Positions 41,657 through 50,003 of a stretch of DNA of 64,000 bases are shown piece after piece (the stretch's first letter is position 1; each line of letters opens with the position of its first letter). A program made the translations under genes and the position numbers. This DNA is from Caldifarciminota bacterium SM23_42 (GTDB taxonomy: Bacteria; Hydrothermota; Tepidihabitantia; SM23-42), in the NCBI GenBank assembly GCA_001303785.1, contig LJUJ01000001.1:1-64000 (forward strand), in the 5' to 3' direction. The notes beneath the pieces are model-generated. The model searched no databases and had not been told where the DNA came from. It saw only the letters and a program-made list of their open reading frames with translations.

Positions 41657-43153
41657 TCATAAGCTGACCATCAATTCATACAGCGTGCGCACGCCGAAAC
41701 CGGTTCCACCGACTGGCGTGTAGTAGCTCTCCTTGTCGGTCAGTTCTTTGCCGGCCACATCAATGTGTAACCACTTTGCCTTTCTAACAAATGATTGCAG
41801 GAACAACCCGGCGGTGATTGTTGAAGCATATCGACCGCCCGAATTTTTTAAGTCGGCCACTTCACTTTTTATCTGTTTCCGGTACTCCTCATGGAGCGGC
41901 AGTTGCCAGAACGGCTCACCGGTGTGCCTTGTTATTTCCAGGAACCTGCCCGTAAGCGCCTGGTCGTTGCCCATGACGGCGGCAATGGAGGTGCCTAGTG
42001 CCACAACGCAGCCCCCGGTGAGGGTAGCGATATCGACGATGACACGCGCCCCCTTTTTTTCTCCATAGGTAAGCGCGTCCGCGAGGGTCAATCGTCCTTC
42101 GGCATCAGTACTGACGATTTCGATCGTCTTACCGCTCATGGCCCGCACGACATCACCTGGTCTGTACGCAGAACCTGAGGGCATGTTTTCGACGGCTGGG
42201 ATTAGTGTCAAGAGGTTTACTTTGCTGCGTGACTTGGCTAGGGCAAGAGTGGTACCGATGGCAACTGCACCACCCGCCATATCACCCTTCATCGAACCCA
42301 TTCCCGACGACGGCTTGATAGAGATCCCGCCCGAATCAAATGTTACGGTTTTCCCGATCAAACACGTCAGTGGTTTGTCAGCCGTCTTGATGCGAAGGAC
42401 GATGAATCTTGTTTCGTGGCTACTACCTTGGCCTACTGCAAGCAAGGCATTCATCCCCATTTTCTTTAGCATTTTCGGGCCCAGGTACTGACACGTGACT
42501 ATTTTAGCCAGATGTAGATCGCTGAGTGTTGTCTTGATTCGCATAAGCAGCTTTTCAGGGGTCAGATTATTAGCTGGTTCGTTGATCAGATCGCGCGCGA
42601 CGTTTTGAGATTCGGCCAGGATTTTTCCCAGCACGACGGCCTTGGCGAATTCTTTTGCTTTTGTCTTTTTCTGCTCGACAATCGAGAACGTCTTTATTTC
42701 ATGGTTCTTGTCGGGTTTCTTATATTCGCTGAATCTGTAAAGCGACAGGAAGGTACCTTCGACCAGGGCTTGCGCAGCATGTGCACCATCGAGGTCTCCG
42801 ACACCGGCGCCGTGTACCACGCTGCCCACGCTTTTCGCACCGATATCTCTTGCTTTCTTCGCGGCGGCGCCCGCTGCCTTTCTCACACCGTCCAAGTCGA
42901 ATTTATCCTGCTTTCCAAGCCCGACCACAATAACTTTCTTCGCCTTCAGATTATTACACCGGTGTATTACAGTTGTGTCGCCGAGTTCACCAGTTATTTC
43001 TTTGTCGATAATCAGTCTCGATACTAAACCGCCAAGGGCGCGGTCGACTGCGGCGGTTGCGCCGTCCGGCGATTTCGCGCCCTGAAAAAGATTCACGATT
43101 ATTGTATCGCCGATAAAATCGGTTATTGATTGGGTTCGCACATTCATTTTCAT
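41657..43153 (-). CDS. pepA: leucyl aminopeptidase (M17)
   Basis: This 498-residue cytosolic di-metal aminopeptidase has the N-terminal macro-like domain and a C-terminal catalytic domain with 'LIGKTVTFDSGGISIKPSSGMGSMKGDMAGGAVAIGT' (metal-binding Lys and Asp), 'STDAEGRLTLADALTYGE' (Asp, Glu; the usual first Asn is Ser here) and 'DIATLTGGCVVALG'. I chose ATG 43153 because the -10 box ends 6 nt upstream. An upstream in-frame start at 43168 would fall within the promoter. Divergent from the aminotransferase gene. Confidence 0.94.
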   Translation of the reverse strand: MKMNVRTQSITDFIGDTIIVNLFQGAKSPDGATAAVDRALGGLVSRLIIDKEITGELGDTTVIHRCNNLKAKKVIVVGLGKQDKFDLDGVRKAAGAAAKKARDIGAKSVGSVVHGAGVGDLDGAHAAQALVEGTFLSLYRFSEYKKPDKNHEIKTFSIVEQKKTKAKEFAKAVVLGKILAESQNVARDLINEPANNLTPEKLLMRIKTTLSDLHLAKIVTCQYLGPKMLKKMGMNALLAVGQGSSHETRFIVLRIKTADKPLTCLIGKTVTFDSGGISIKPSSGMGSMKGDMAGGAVAIGTTLALAKSRSKVNLLTLIPAVENMPSGSAYRPGDVVRAMSGKTIEIVSTDAEGRLTLADALTYGEKKGARVIVDIATLTGGCVVALGTSIAAVMGNDQALTGRFLEITRHTGEPFWQLPLHEEYRKQIKSEVADLKNSGGRYASTITAGLFLQSFVRKAKWLHIDVAGKELTDKESYYTPVGGTGFGVRTLYELMVSL

Positions 43154-43159
43154 GATACT

Positions 43160-43187
43160 AGTATACAACGAAAATGCACTGAGTCAA
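43160..43187 (-). promoter_or_regulatory. promoter of pepA, leaderless type
   Basis: TTGACT (43182-43187), 16 bp, TATACT (43160-43165), 6 nt, ATG 43153 on the minus strand. Confidence 0.75.
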
Positions 43188-43207
43188 GGCAGGCGGAGCG
43201 GGGGATG

Positions 43208-43246
43208 TTTGCCAGCCGTGTTGGCTTTTTGCCAGCCTTGTTGACT
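43208..43246 (+). repeat. tandem 19-bp repeat overlapping the -35 box
   Basis: Two units, 43208-43226 and 43228-43246, share TTTGCCAGCC.TGTTG.CT with two differences. The second unit ends in the -35 box of the aminotransferase promoter and the first has TTGGCT at the same place. It could be a regulator-binding array or a local duplication. Confidence 0.5.
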
Positions 43247-43268
43247 TTCAAAACTGGATAGATATAAT
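43241..43268 (+). promoter_or_regulatory. promoter of aminotransferase operon, leaderless type
   Basis: TTGACT (43241-43246), 16 bp, TATAAT (43263-43268), 6 nt, ATG 43275. Confidence 0.78.
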
Positions 43269-43274
43269 TTCCTT

Positions 43275-44504
43275 ATGAAAGCAGCAAAAAAGCAGACTAA
43301 ATCCCGTCCGCATAAGCCAGCATTGTCAAAGCGCGCATTTGCTATGCCTCAATCGCCGATTCGAAAGTTGTCGCCTTACGCTGATGAGGCCAAGGAAAAA
43401 GGAATCCATGTGTTCCATTTGAATATTGGCCAGCCAGACATCGAAACGCCTAAAGAGATGTTTGAAGCAATCGCAAGTTACCGCGAAAAGGTTCTGCGTT
43501 ACGGGCCTTCCGGTGGCTTACTTGATCTACGGCTGGCTGTTGCCGATTATTACCGACGTGTCGGTATCGACGTGGACCTGGATAATGTTTGGATTACGAC
43601 CGGCGGTAGCGAAGCAATACTGTTTGCAATGATGGCGGTGTGTGACCCGGGTGACGAGATTCTTGTTTTTGAACCGTTCTACACGAACTATAACGGTCTG
43701 GCTGTCATGGCACAAGTGAAACTCATTCCCATGACGACCAAGGTGGAGAATGGTTTCCATCTACCTATGCACAAGGGAATTGAAGCAAAGGTAACGCGGA
43801 AGACCAAGGCCATTTTAATAAACACACCAAACAACCCGACCGGCACCGTACTGAGCGAGGAGGAGATGTATATTCTATACAAAATATGCAAGAAGCATGG
43901 GTTGTTTCTACTCTCAGACGAAGTGTATCGTGAATTCGTTTATGACGGCCGTACCCAAACAAGTGCCCTGTCCTTGCCCGAGATTCAGGATCAGGTGATT
44001 GTCCTCGATTCAATATCCAAGAGGTTTTCGGCCTGTGGCGCGCGCGTTGGGTGTATCATTAACCGCAACAAAAAAGTGATGGATGAGATAATCAAGTTCA
44101 GTCAGGCTAGGCTATGCCCACCCACTATAGCGCAAATAGGAGCCATCGGTGCATACAAGAATTTTGACCATTACATTAAGCCCGTCATTGCGGAATATGA
44201 GCATCGGCGTGATTTTTTATTTGATGGATTACAGAAAATAGCAGGCGTATATGGCCACAAACCAGAGGGGGCCTTTTACACCGTGTTGAGGCTACCGATC
44301 AAAAATGCGGACGTGTTCTGCCGTTGGCTGCTCAGCGATTTTGAGCATAACAAGAAAACGGTGATGCTTTCACCGGCGAATGGATTCTACTCTTCGCCTA
44401 GAAAAGGCTTGAATGAAGTACGTATTGCTTATGTATTGAAAGAGGATGATTTGCGTGACGCCTTGATCGTACTGGACGCGGCACTGAAGAAGTTTAAAGG
44501 CTGA
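43275..44504 (+). CDS. class I/II PLP-dependent aminotransferase
   Basis: This 409-residue protein belongs to the aspartate aminotransferase superfamily: 'FHLNIGQPDIETP', 'RYGPSGGLLDLRLAVADYYRR', 'WITTGGSEAILFAMMAVCDPGDEILVFEPFYTNYNGLAVMAQVKLIP', 'ILINTPNNPTG', 'LLSDEVYREFVYDG', and the PLP-binding Lys in 'VLDSISKRFSACGARVG'. The N-terminal 20 residues are basic and probably disordered. Substrate is not evident. It is the first gene of a six-gene unit that continues with an acyltransferase. Confidence 0.92.
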   Translation: MKAAKKQTKSRPHKPALSKRAFAMPQSPIRKLSPYADEAKEKGIHVFHLNIGQPDIETPKEMFEAIASYREKVLRYGPSGGLLDLRLAVADYYRRVGIDVDLDNVWITTGGSEAILFAMMAVCDPGDEILVFEPFYTNYNGLAVMAQVKLIPMTTKVENGFHLPMHKGIEAKVTRKTKAILINTPNNPTGTVLSEEEMYILYKICKKHGLFLLSDEVYREFVYDGRTQTSALSLPEIQDQVIVLDSISKRFSACGARVGCIINRNKKVMDEIIKFSQARLCPPTIAQIGAIGAYKNFDHYIKPVIAEYEHRRDFLFDGLQKIAGVYGHKPEGAFYTVLRLPIKNADVFCRWLLSDFEHNKKTVMLSPANGFYSSPRKGLNEVRIAYVLKEDDLRDALIVLDAALKKFKG

Positions 44505-44518
44505 AGTGCATGTCTTGA

Positions 44519-45367
44519 ATGAATCTCGCAGTTCAAACACAGAGGTTTGCCAATATCCTTGTTCGAGTTGTCCCCTTAAAGCTGGCCGACAGGATCGCTG
44601 GAGCGTTGGGGCTTCTTTTTTGTAAGTTATCAAAAACGAGGCGTCGTCAGATATTGAATAATCTGCAGCATATTTTCCCCGACGGAAGAATCCGTCGCGA
44701 GCAGATGAACGTTTATCTTAAGAACACGTTTGTGAATTATAATCGAGCCATGATAGATTTCTTAAGGCTCAGTTTCATGTCTAAAGAGGATTTTAGCGTG
44801 GAGATTACTGGTTTTGATAACATTGCCAAAGCATTGACGCATGGTCGGGGCTGCATTGTGTTGACATTACACATTGGTAATTGGGATTACGCTGGTTCCT
44901 ATCTTGCCGCACGCGGCGTACCGATGAGTGCCTTGGTTGAAGAAACCAGACCCGAAACGTATGAATTTTATGCAAAACACCGCGAGCGAATGGGAATGAA
45001 GACTTTCCCGCTTTCCAGGGCTGGTTATGCGTTCCTTCATACAATCAAGAGTAATCGGGTGTTGGCCGTGCTAGGTGACCGCGATATTATGAAAAACGGT
45101 ATTCCCGTGGATTTTTTCTCCGGACGACGCAACATCCCACGCGGACTAGGTGATATAATCATAAAGAGAAAATTGCCAGTGTTATTTGGTTATATGGTGC
45201 TCCATCCGACGAGTAAGAAAGACCGTTATCTTGCTCGTCTTGAGGAACCAGTTTTTTTCTCCGACAGTGAGAAGGAATTCAACAAAGCCATGGTTGAGAA
45301 GTTCGAATCGTATATCTTGAAATACCCCGACCAGTGGATGTTGTTTCAATCAGATTGGATTGCGTGA
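44519..45367 (+). CDS. LpxL/HtrB-family lysophospholipid/lipid A acyltransferase
   Basis: This 282-residue protein has the HX4D motif in 'LTLHIGNWDYAGSYL', 'GMKTFPLSRAGYAFLHTIKSNRVLAVLGDRDIMKNGIPVDFFSGRRNIPRGLGDIIIKRKLPVLFGYMV', and the family C-terminus 'YPDQWMLFQSDW'. It acylates a lipid, by analogy lipid A, at the inner membrane, and supports a diderm envelope with lipopolysaccharide-like glycolipids. No signal peptide; one N-terminal amphipathic segment. It starts 14 nt after the aminotransferase. Confidence 0.88.
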   Translation: MNLAVQTQRFANILVRVVPLKLADRIAGALGLLFCKLSKTRRRQILNNLQHIFPDGRIRREQMNVYLKNTFVNYNRAMIDFLRLSFMSKEDFSVEITGFDNIAKALTHGRGCIVLTLHIGNWDYAGSYLAARGVPMSALVEETRPETYEFYAKHRERMGMKTFPLSRAGYAFLHTIKSNRVLAVLGDRDIMKNGIPVDFFSGRRNIPRGLGDIIIKRKLPVLFGYMVLHPTSKKDRYLARLEEPVFFSDSEKEFNKAMVEKFESYILKYPDQWMLFQSDWIA

Positions 45368-45416
45368 TGGCAATAACAATCGCGGCAAAAACAGAAAAGC
45401 AGCGGGCATGCACGGT

Positions 45417-45872
45417 ATGGCCAAGCGAGGGGTAGGCAAACAGGAGACTTTGGAAGTAAGGATAAGGGGCGATTTGGTGCCGAAATACCAGAGTGCCCAG
45501 GCCGCAGGTTGCGATCTCTACGCGGCTATAAAGAAGGAAGTAATCATAGTGCCTCACGGATTTGCCATGATTCCGACTGGCATACGAATCGAGATTCCAA
45601 TGGGTTATGAGGCGCAGGTCCGACCCCGCAGTGGTCTCGCGAAGAAATATGGCATCGGTGTTCTTAACACACCCGGTACTATTGATGCTGATTATCGAGG
45701 TGAGATAAAGGTGATTCTTTTCAATCAGGGAACCAAACCTTTCAAGGTCAAGGCACGGGACCGGATTGCACAATTGGTTTTCAAAAGGGTAGAGCGTGCC
45801 AGATTCGTACGGGTTAAGAGATTAAAGCGTACCAAGAGGCAGACTGGTGGTTTAGGTCACACAGGCATATGA
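45417..45872 (+). CDS. dut: dUTP diphosphatase
   Basis: Trimeric-type dUTPase that hydrolyses dUTP to dUMP. All five motifs are present: I 'AGCDLYA', II 'RPRSGLA', III 'GVLNTPGTIDADYRGEI' with catalytic Asp, IV 'RIAQLVF' and V, altered to 'QTGGLGHTG' (usual GGFGSTG). Start choice is uncertain: frames open from TTG 45360, ATG 45408 and ATG 45417 with no strong ribosome-binding site, and I give the shortest, 151 aa. The C-terminal Lys/Arg run (VKRLKRTKR) before motif V is unusual. It overlaps the next gene by 4 nt. Confidence 0.92.
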   Translation: MAKRGVGKQETLEVRIRGDLVPKYQSAQAAGCDLYAAIKKEVIIVPHGFAMIPTGIRIEIPMGYEAQVRPRSGLAKKYGIGVLNTPGTIDADYRGEIKVILFNQGTKPFKVKARDRIAQLVFKRVERARFVRVKRLKRTKRQTGGLGHTGI

Positions 45873-46987
45873 AGATTTTATTCGTCTCTGATATCTTCTA
45901 TCCTCATACTGGTGGCGTGCCAGAGCATATTCTCTATTTGTGTAAGACATTACGCGACTTTGGACATGATGCAAAGATACTGGCGCCGTCATACGGCAAC
46001 AACTATCCGTGGGTAGATGAATATATCATTAGATTGGGCAGGGCGATAAAGATACCGAAGAATCGTTCCTTCTCAGTGCTTACATTCGGTGTGTTTATTC
46101 CCTGGAAACTCAGGCGCCTGCTGGAGCGGGAGAGATTCGATGTGGTTCATCTCCACGGTTCTGTTGCGCCGACCCTGCCATACCTTGCGCTGAAATACTC
46201 AAAGGCGAAGAATTTCATCACTTTTCATTCAGCCCATGAGCAGAGCTATGGATACGTGTTGTGGGAGCCGGTGCTCGAGCAATACTTTAGAAAGCTCGAT
46301 GGTTTGATTGCGGTTTCCGCAGTCGCACGTGATTCGGTTTCGAAGTACTTCCCGGGTGAATACAGCATCATCCCGAATGGCATTGATACCGAACGCTTCA
46401 ACCCAAGAGTGGAACCAATTGAGGAACTGAAAATGTATTCACCAAAGGTGTTGTTCGTTGGTCGGTTTGAACCGAGAAAGGGCCTGAAATATCTGCTTCA
46501 GGCTTTTCCTAAAGTTCTGAGCGCAATACCGAGTGCCAAACTTGTTGTTGTGGGTCAAGGTTTTCTCGAACGGTATTACCGGCGTTACGTCGAAGAACAT
46601 ATCAAAGAGAACGTACTCTTTGTCGGACATGTTTCGCCTGAGGATTTGCCGCGTTACTATGCTTCCTGCGACATATACTGTTCGCCGGCAACTGGTGCTG
46701 AGAGCTTCGGGATCGTGCTGCTCGAAGCGATGGCGACAGAGACGCCAATCATATGCTCAGACATACCTGGCTATCGTACGATCATGGATGAGGGAGGAGA
46801 GGGTTTGCTCTTCAAGGCTTGTGACCCACGTTCGCTTGCCGAGCGTATTGTGGCACTGCTTGGCGATCCTAAACTCATGAAGGCGATGGGAAAACGCGGC
46901 AGAGAAAAGGCTTTGGCCTACGATTGGAAAAAGGTGACCAAGCAGGTTTTGGACTTCTATTGTGAGGTGTTGAACGAAAAGAGCTAA
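45869..46987 (+). CDS. glycosyltransferase family 4 (PimA/B-like)
   Basis: This 372-residue retaining glycosyltransferase reads 'MKILFVSDIFYPHTGGVPEHILYLCKTLRDFGHDAKILAPS', 'FDVVHLHGSVAPTLPYLALKYS', 'SIIPNGIDTERFNP', 'KVLFVGRFEPRKGLKYLLQAFP', 'LVVVGQGFLERYYRR', and the donor site 'YCSPATGAESFGIVLLEAMATETPIICSDIPGY' (E-x7-E). The pattern is close to phosphatidylinositol mannosyltransferases, but the acceptor is unknown. It follows dut with a 4-nt overlap. Confidence 0.9.
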   Translation: MKILFVSDIFYPHTGGVPEHILYLCKTLRDFGHDAKILAPSYGNNYPWVDEYIIRLGRAIKIPKNRSFSVLTFGVFIPWKLRRLLERERFDVVHLHGSVAPTLPYLALKYSKAKNFITFHSAHEQSYGYVLWEPVLEQYFRKLDGLIAVSAVARDSVSKYFPGEYSIIPNGIDTERFNPRVEPIEELKMYSPKVLFVGRFEPRKGLKYLLQAFPKVLSAIPSAKLVVVGQGFLERYYRRYVEEHIKENVLFVGHVSPEDLPRYYASCDIYCSPATGAESFGIVLLEAMATETPIICSDIPGYRTIMDEGGEGLLFKACDPRSLAERIVALLGDPKLMKAMGKRGREKALAYDWKKVTKQVLDFYCEVLNEKS

Positions 46988-46997
46988 GTTCTGGAAC

Positions 46998-48284
46998 ATA
47001 CTCAAGATCAAAGACTTCTCGATATTTGCCTTTGCACAAACGGTCAGTCAATTTGGTGATAAATTGGACTATATCGCGCTCATTGCGCTCATCGGGTTGT
47101 TTCCGAAAGAGCGCGTTCCATTGCTGCTTTCCCAACTTATGATATTTATCACACTTCCGGTATTGATTTTTGGCCCGATTGCCGGTGTACTGGTTGACCG
47201 TTGGCACAAAAAGACCGTCCTGGTTGTTTGCGATACCTTACGCACGGTATGTGCCCTGCTAATCCCGGTGCTCTTTCTCATTACGGACAATATGTATCCA
47301 GTTTTTATTGTTGTTTTTGTAATGTTTCTATTGGCTCTTTTCTTCAATGCAGCGCACCGTGCCATTGTGCCTAACCTGGTTACTAAAAAGAGGATTCTGA
47401 CGGCCAACGCAGTCGTCAATTTCCTTTCGCGAGGGGCGACATTCCTCGGCATGCTGGCGGGTGGAATCATAGTCGACATGAAGATATGGCACGACATATT
47501 CGGCATAGCGGGATGGACCGCAGCATTCATCCTTGATGCCATTACCTTTGCGGTCTCCGCCGTTCTCTTATATATCATGAAGGTACGATTGCCTGAAATT
47601 CCCAAACGGGTTGAGCATCTTAAGCCCAAGGGATTCTTCCTCTTACTACGTGGTGGCCTGGCAAGAATGTGGCACGAGGTAGTGCATGCAGTGCGAATAA
47701 TTTTCCATGAAAAAAATCTGGGGTTCGCCATGGCGACAATTTTCCTTCTTGTTGCTGCGGGAAGCGTCATCTATATATTGGTAATACCAACGGTGCAACA
47801 GGAAATGGCGTGGGGCACGAGTGGTGTTGGATATTTAGCTGCAATCGGCTCGATCGGGCTGCTGTTCGGCGCCTACCTTATTGGTGTCTTCGGACATCAT
47901 TTCGAATTGAAAATCGTGATGCTTTTTTCCTTCATTCTGGTCGGCGGAGCGCTTATACTGTTTCCGATTCTGACCAATTTCTGGGTTTTCGCAATTGTCT
48001 GCCTGATTTGCGGTACTGCGGCTTCTCCGATATTCATTGGACAGGATACGTTGATTCACCGTTATGCCGACGAATTTGTGCGTGGCAGAATTTTCTCCCT
48101 AAAGGACTGGATGCTGAATGGCTTGTTCGCACTCGGCGCGATTCTCGTCGGGTTCTTAGCTACTTTGATGGACAAGAACTATCTATTTGTGATATCCGGC
48201 ATCGGTGTCGCTGCGCTGGCAATTTTTGGTTGGTTAATACTGGCACGTGGTAAAGGCAATACAGTTTCACAGGGTAACGCCTAA
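46998..48284 (+). CDS. MFS transporter, apparent ATA start
   Basis: This is a major-facilitator protein with about 12 transmembrane segments: 'GPIAGVLVDRWHKKTVLVVCDTLRTVCALLIP' (motif A-like loop), 'RAIVPNLVTKKRILTANAVVNFLSRGATFLGMLAGGIIVD'. The first canonical start is TTG 47064, which would cut off the first half of helix 1. The frame upstream reads 'LKIKDFSIFAFAQTVSQFGDKLDY', exactly what relatives have at their N-terminus, and the only plausible codon there is ATA 46998. An in-frame stop lies at 46971. Substrate unknown. Confidence 0.75.
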   Translation: MLKIKDFSIFAFAQTVSQFGDKLDYIALIALIGLFPKERVPLLLSQLMIFITLPVLIFGPIAGVLVDRWHKKTVLVVCDTLRTVCALLIPVLFLITDNMYPVFIVVFVMFLLALFFNAAHRAIVPNLVTKKRILTANAVVNFLSRGATFLGMLAGGIIVDMKIWHDIFGIAGWTAAFILDAITFAVSAVLLYIMKVRLPEIPKRVEHLKPKGFFLLLRGGLARMWHEVVHAVRIIFHEKNLGFAMATIFLLVAAGSVIYILVIPTVQQEMAWGTSGVGYLAAIGSIGLLFGAYLIGVFGHHFELKIVMLFSFILVGGALILFPILTNFWVFAIVCLICGTAASPIFIGQDTLIHRYADEFVRGRIFSLKDWMLNGLFALGAILVGFLATLMDKNYLFVISGIGVAALAIFGWLILARGKGNTVSQGNA

Positions 48285-48963
48285 GTTCCAATTCTGCGGG
48301 ACTTGGAACTACCCCAGTCAATTTGAGGCCTTTATTAGTTTCATTAGTGACAACATCAAGGTAGTCCTGCCTGATGAAGACCAGAGTGGTGTTGTGATTA
48401 CCTTCGACGACGGTGACAAGAGCGTGTACGACTATGCATTTCCAATTCTGAAGAAGTACGGCTTACGGGCAGTAGTTTTTTTAATAGTCAATTACATAGG
48501 TAAGGATGATTTCTGGGATTTGGCGTTAATTGGCGGTCGAAGTCCGCATCTTTCATGGAATGAGATATGTGAGATGAAGAAGTGGGGCATATCATTCGGC
48601 TCACATACCATGAATCACCGTAATTTGACGAAATTGGCAGACCATGAAATCGAATACGAGTTGTCTGAGTCAAAAAGAATTCTGGAAGGCAGAATCGGAT
48701 CAGTAAAATGCATTTCCTACCCGTTCAACCGGGTAAACGGGCATGTGGTTGAATCTGCAAAGCGTGCTGGTTACAAATATGGATTCGGTGGTATGGGTCA
48801 GAGTAGTCTACTCGTGAAAAAAGAGGCCGTGTATATCACAGATAATATCCGAAGCCTGAGTGCAAAAATAACGGAGCGTCCGAAATTTCTCTACCGGTAT
48901 GATCGCGTCAAGCAGCAGGTTATTAATTATTTTACGATAACCACTATGCTTAGCAAAAGATAG
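48247..48963 (+). CDS. polysaccharide deacetylase (NodB-like)
   Basis: This 238-residue protein has NodB motifs: MT1 'TFDDGDKS' with catalytic Asp54 and metal-binding Asp55, and MT2 'GSHTMNHRNL' with His120 and His124. It removes acetyl groups from a polysaccharide or lipid-linked sugar. The start is GTG 48247, giving a 38-nt overlap with the MFS gene, and there is no signal peptide, so it may act on a lipid-linked precursor in the cytoplasm. It ends the aminotransferase-to-deacetylase unit. Confidence 0.85.
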   Translation: MVKAIQFHRVTPKFQFCGTWNYPSQFEAFISFISDNIKVVLPDEDQSGVVITFDDGDKSVYDYAFPILKKYGLRAVVFLIVNYIGKDDFWDLALIGGRSPHLSWNEICEMKKWGISFGSHTMNHRNLTKLADHEIEYELSESKRILEGRIGSVKCISYPFNRVNGHVVESAKRAGYKYGFGGMGQSSLLVKKEAVYITDNIRSLSAKITERPKFLYRYDRVKQQVINYFTITTMLSKR

Positions 48964-49005
48964 GTAGGGATTGTGTTTGGGATGCTGGAACAAAATGATT
49001 CATAG

Positions 49006-49075
49006 GTCGAGGTTGGGAAGCTGGATACTACTGCAGAGTATGCTGATTCACTTCGAGCATCTCAACCTCAGCCTA
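49006..49075. repeat. palindromic dispersed element, copy 1
   Basis: About 70 bp with ends AGGTTGGGAAGCTGGATAC and GATG/CTCAACCTCAG arms and an inner ATGCTGATTCACTTCGAGCAT stem. Its reverse complement aligns with 60711-60775 at most positions. It is a REP-like intergenic palindrome. Confidence 0.6.
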
Positions 49076-49169
49076 ATGTCGATCTGGTTGGTTCGGAATG
49101 CTTGACGAGATGCGTGAATTTGACGACCAGTTAGAAAAAACGATGTGTTCAATCGAAAGAGGAGGAATG

Positions 49170-49904
49170 ATGGTAAAACATATCCTTATGTGTTTATTGC
49201 TAGTGATTGCAGTAGGTAAGACCCAGGACGTTGATTCATTAATCGACCACGCAGTTGCATTATATGAAACAAGGCATTTGGACGAGGCTAATCTCGCTAA
49301 GAGTGAGTCAATTCTCGAGGGCATAGTGGAGAATGATCCCGAGAACGTCAGGGCGTTGTATGAATTGTCAAAGGTATGCTACCAGCTGGGTGATGGTGTC
49401 GAGAAAAAGGGTGAGAAATTGGATTATTACAAAAGAGGCCGTGACTATGGACGCGAGGCTAAGGAGCTCGATGATGAGTCGCCCGATGCCCATTTTTGGT
49501 ATATGGTGAATGTGGGGAGGATTGGTCAAACAAAGGGCGTGCTGAATTCACTCTTCTTGGTACCGGATGTCAAGAAGTCGATTGAAAGGGTGTTGGAACT
49601 CGACCCGGGGCACATCGGTGCCCTCGATGCTCAGGCAATGCTATACTACGAACTTCCAGGTTTTTTGGGCGGCAGTTTGAAAAAATCTGCAGCGTCATTG
49701 AATGAAGGTATTGCGCTTGATTCCAATTATGCGCTGCTTTATGTAGATATGGCTAAGGTGCAGATCAAGAAGAAGGATTATGAAAAGGCTCGCTGGTACT
49801 TGAATCGGTTACTAGAAATTGATTCTCCAACCTACGAGGCAGATTACATTCTTGACGACAAACCTGAGGCGCTACAGATACTGGACGAAATTAAGGACAA
49901 ATAA
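49170..49904 (+). CDS. secreted tetratricopeptide-repeat protein
   Basis: This 244-residue exported protein has a signal peptide (MVKHILMCLLLVIAVGK) and TPR-like helices from about residue 25: 'ESILEGIVENDPENVRALYELSKVCYQLGD', 'HFWYMVNVGRIGQTKGVLNSLFLVPDVKKSIERVLELDPGHIGALDAQAMLYYELPGFLGGSLKKSAASLNEGIALDSNYALLYVDMAKVQIKKKDYEKARWYLNRLL'. The pattern resembles TatT/TRAP-associated proteins. GGAGG (49161-49165) supports a start at ATG 49170 (or 49167); an upstream frame extension to 49098 is not supported. No transporter partner is adjacent. Confidence 0.75.
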   Translation: MVKHILMCLLLVIAVGKTQDVDSLIDHAVALYETRHLDEANLAKSESILEGIVENDPENVRALYELSKVCYQLGDGVEKKGEKLDYYKRGRDYGREAKELDDESPDAHFWYMVNVGRIGQTKGVLNSLFLVPDVKKSIERVLELDPGHIGALDAQAMLYYELPGFLGGSLKKSAASLNEGIALDSNYALLYVDMAKVQIKKKDYEKARWYLNRLLEIDSPTYEADYILDDKPEALQILDEIKDK

Positions 49905-49990
49905 CAGATAGCAGATAACAGATGTCAGATAACGGGTAGCAGATATCCGGTACCCGCTGTCAGATATCCGTTATCGGGTACCTGTCATCA
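49905..49990. repeat. degenerate CAGATA tandem repeats
   Basis: Roughly ten units of CAGATA-AC/TC-GG.T-type words, such as CAGATAACAGAT and CAGATATCCGGTACC, run in near tandem. They separate the TPR gene from the CDF transporter and look like a drifting simple-sequence array. Confidence 0.55.
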
Positions 49991-49998
49991 GATATAAG
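49971..49998 (+). promoter_or_regulatory. weak promoter candidate of CDF gene
   Basis: TTATCG (49971-49976; poor -35), 16 bp, TATAAG (49993-49998), 5 nt, GTG 50004. The -10 distance fits the leaderless class but the -35 is weak and lies in the tandem repeat. Confidence 0.4.
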
Positions 49999-50003
49999 TC
50001 AAA

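Noticed and set aside
47069-47770. Minus-strand frame of 233 codons
   Set aside because: It is the antisense of the MFS transporter gene, Arg/Ser-rich and without a recognisable pattern.
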